Under the pieces are notes generated by a model that saw only the letters and a list, made by a program, of their open reading frames with translations, was not told the origin of the DNA and did no database searches. This document shows positions 50,485 to 51,755 of a DNA stretch of 51,755 bases, one piece after another. A program made the position numbers and the translations under genes. Position 1 is the stretch's first letter. Each line of letters starts with the position of its first letter. Source of the stretch: CAZCWX01 sp964502465 (lineage in GTDB: Bacteria; Desulfobacterota; Binatia; Bin18); contig CAZCWX010000438.1 of NCBI GenBank assembly GCA_964502465.1, positions 1 through 51,755 of the forward strand. The letters run 5' to 3'.

Positions 50485-51345
50485 TCAGCTACCCAGGTAT
50501 TTTCCGACAATGACGTCAAGTTCCTGTTTGATTGCCGCAGGGATCACTGCTCGATCTGTAATAATGGCGTCCTTTAACGCTGATGCACAGGGACAGGTGC
50601 GTTTAACCGAGATTCGCTTGAGTGCACCATGGATAACATCTTGAGCAATGACAACGTTTTTCCCGAGAATCGCGATGACCTCTTCGATCACCACATCGCC
50701 CGCTTCTGTGTTCCAACAATCGTAATCAGAGGCCAATGCGAGCGTCGCAAAGCAGATTTCTGCTTCTCTGGCAAGCTTTGCTTCCTGTAAATTAGTCATA
50801 CCGATGATGTCGGCCCCCCAACTGCGATACAGGAACGATTCGGCCCGCGTGGAAAACTGCGGTCCTTCCATACAGATATACGTCCCACCGTTGTGAATCG
50901 TCGCCCCCATGTCGCGACCAACTTCTGCAAGGGTCTGACTTAGGGTACGACACATAGGGTCAGCAAAGGAGACATGGGCAACGATTCCTCGTCCAAAAAA
51001 GGTACTGATGCGCCCACGAGTACGATCAATAAATTGATCAGGAATAACAATATGGCCTGGGGCGATCTCTTGCTTGAGGCTACCGACCGCGCTGACCGCG
51101 ATGAGACATTCCACCCCGAGCTTTTTCATGCCGTAAATGTTGGCGCGGAAATTCAACTCAGAAGGCAAAATTCGGTGTCCCCGTCCGTGGCGGGGAAGAA
51201 ACACGACCCGTACACCGGCGATCTCACCAACAAAATAGTCATCTGACGGCGCGCCGAAGGGTGTATCAACCCCAACCCACTCTCCTTTCTCAATCCCGCT
51301 CATCTGGTAAAGTCCACTGCCGCCAATGACACCCACTGTTATCAC
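50485..51345 (-). CDS. mtnP: S-methyl-5'-thioadenosine phosphorylase
   Basis: 286 residues starting at GTG (51345) with GGGAGG about nine bases upstream. Signature motifs: GVIGGSGLYQM, phosphate-binding PRHGRGHRI, SAVGSLKQEIAPGH, TYICMEGPQFSTRAES and MTNLQEAKLAREAEI. It cleaves methylthioadenosine from polyamine or quorum-signal synthesis to adenine and methylthioribose-1-phosphate. An isofunctional inosine/purine phosphorylase is possible for some homologues. Downstream of rlmN by 39 bp. Confidence 0.93.
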   Translation of the reverse strand: MITVGVIGGSGLYQMSGIEKGEWVGVDTPFGAPSDDYFVGEIAGVRVVFLPRHGRGHRILPSELNFRANIYGMKKLGVECLIAVSAVGSLKQEIAPGHIVIPDQFIDRTRGRISTFFGRGIVAHVSFADPMCRTLSQTLAEVGRDMGATIHNGGTYICMEGPQFSTRAESFLYRSWGADIIGMTNLQEAKLAREAEICFATLALASDYDCWNTEAGDVVIEEVIAILGKNVVIAQDVIHGALKRISVKRTCPCASALKDAIITDRAVIPAAIKQELDVIVGKYLGS

Positions 51346-51384
51346 GTGTGTATGCCTCCCTCGGTTGACTTTTTGCTTCGGTCT

Positions 51385-51755
51385 TTATCTCATGGAGGGG
51401 CGAGGCAATGCCTCGCGCTCTCTGTGGGTAACCCGCCGATTTGCCCCTGCCTTTGTTTGGAAAGAAAAATCGTCTGAGGGATATTGCGCAGCAAGTTGGC
51501 CACATGCCGCTTGGGCATCTTGGCCACGACTCTCCCGTATAGTCGCATGAATGCCCTTGTCTAAGAGAAACTGGCGAAAACGCTCGATCTGTGGTCGGGA
51601 AGAGGAAAGGAATAGGGTACCAGGAAAAGGATTAAAGGGAATGAGATTGACCTTTGCACGCAGTCCGTGTAGCAACCTGGTGAGCCGCTTGGCATCCTCA
51701 TCGCTGTCGTTCACACCGTTCAGCATCGTATAGGCAAACGTGAGGCGCTTGCGTG
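51385..51755 (-). CDS. rlmN: 23S rRNA (adenine-2503-C2)/tRNA methyltransferase RlmN, C-terminal part
   Basis: The frame runs off the right edge, so only the last 123 codons are visible. It carries RlmN C-terminal features: RKRLTFAYTMLNGVNDSDED, KVNLIPFNPFPG, GIHATIRESRGQD and AACGQLAAQYP. The Cys in CGQL is the one methylated during the reaction. The radical-SAM CX3CX2C cluster is upstream, outside the window. RlmN methylates C2 of A2503 in 23S rRNA and A37 in certain tRNAs. Confidence 0.93.
   Translation of the reverse strand, partial: RKRLTFAYTMLNGVNDSDEDAKRLTRLLHGLRAKVNLIPFNPFPGTLFLSSSRPQIERFRQFLLDKGIHATIRESRGQDAQAACGQLAAQYPSDDFSFQTKAGANRRVTHREREALPRPSMR

Overview
The window is chromosomal DNA of a Gram-negative bacterium. 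It encodes rod-shape and periplasmic machinery, several signal-peptide lipoproteins, outer-membrane porin-type proteins and three hopanoid genes (hpnA, hpnB, hpnG). The four class III CoA-transferases, an LCAD-type acyl-CoA dehydrogenase, MaoC-type hydratases, a DUF1302/DUF1329 pair, a selenoprotein and a GlrK-QseG-GlrR system fit an uncultured deltaproteobacterial-type lineage such as Binatota or Tectomicrobia. That placement is inference from gene content only. I see no rRNA, tRNA, CRISPR array, integrase or transposase.

Left part (1-15.5 kb): the C-terminal end of a FliA/WhiG-like sigma factor, an acyl-CoA dehydrogenase, a Pth2-type peptidyl-tRNA hydrolase and a TPR protein are followed by hpnA-hpnB-hpnG. 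After trxA comes the elongasome operon mreB-mreC-mreD-mrdA-rodA on the minus strand. A PpiD-like chaperone is divergent from mreB. Next is a Bcp-type peroxiredoxin whose peroxidatic cysteine codon is an in-frame TGA followed by a SECIS-like hairpin, so a selenoprotein that ordinary gene callers would miss.

Middle part (15.5-33.6 kb): a metal-centred cluster holds a LarC-like protein, a His-rich nickel/cobalt permease, a ferritin-like di-iron protein, a CusF-like lipoprotein, a heme-oxygenase-like di-iron oxidase and a NIPSNAP protein. An M15 peptidase with an inserted EF-hand loop, DUF1329/DUF1302 proteins and a CoA-transferase follow. Then comes an apparent envelope-stress module: histidine kinase GlrK, lipoprotein QseG and sigma-54 activator GlrR, downstream of OmpA-like and PDZ proteins, with an OB-like lipoprotein and a single-receiver protein nearby. 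Two identical-arm palindromes (TGTAGG-N6-CCTACA) each lie about 60-75 bp upstream of a good sigma-54 promoter, suggesting a self-amplifying local regulon.

Right part (32.2-51.8 kb): three more class III CoA-transferases, a cyclase-family hydrolase and an exported alpha/beta hydrolase form a catabolic gene run. They are followed by a metallo-beta-lactamase-fold gene split by one in-frame TGA, an ankyrin lipoprotein, a repeat-bearing intergenic region, two hot-dog-fold hydratases (one with a ten-glycine run), a GspE-type ATPase, lepB, lepA, a nucleotide-sugar set (epimerase, UDP-xylose synthase, UDP-glucose dehydrogenase), a PfkB kinase, mtnP and the C-terminal part of rlmN, which runs off the right edge.
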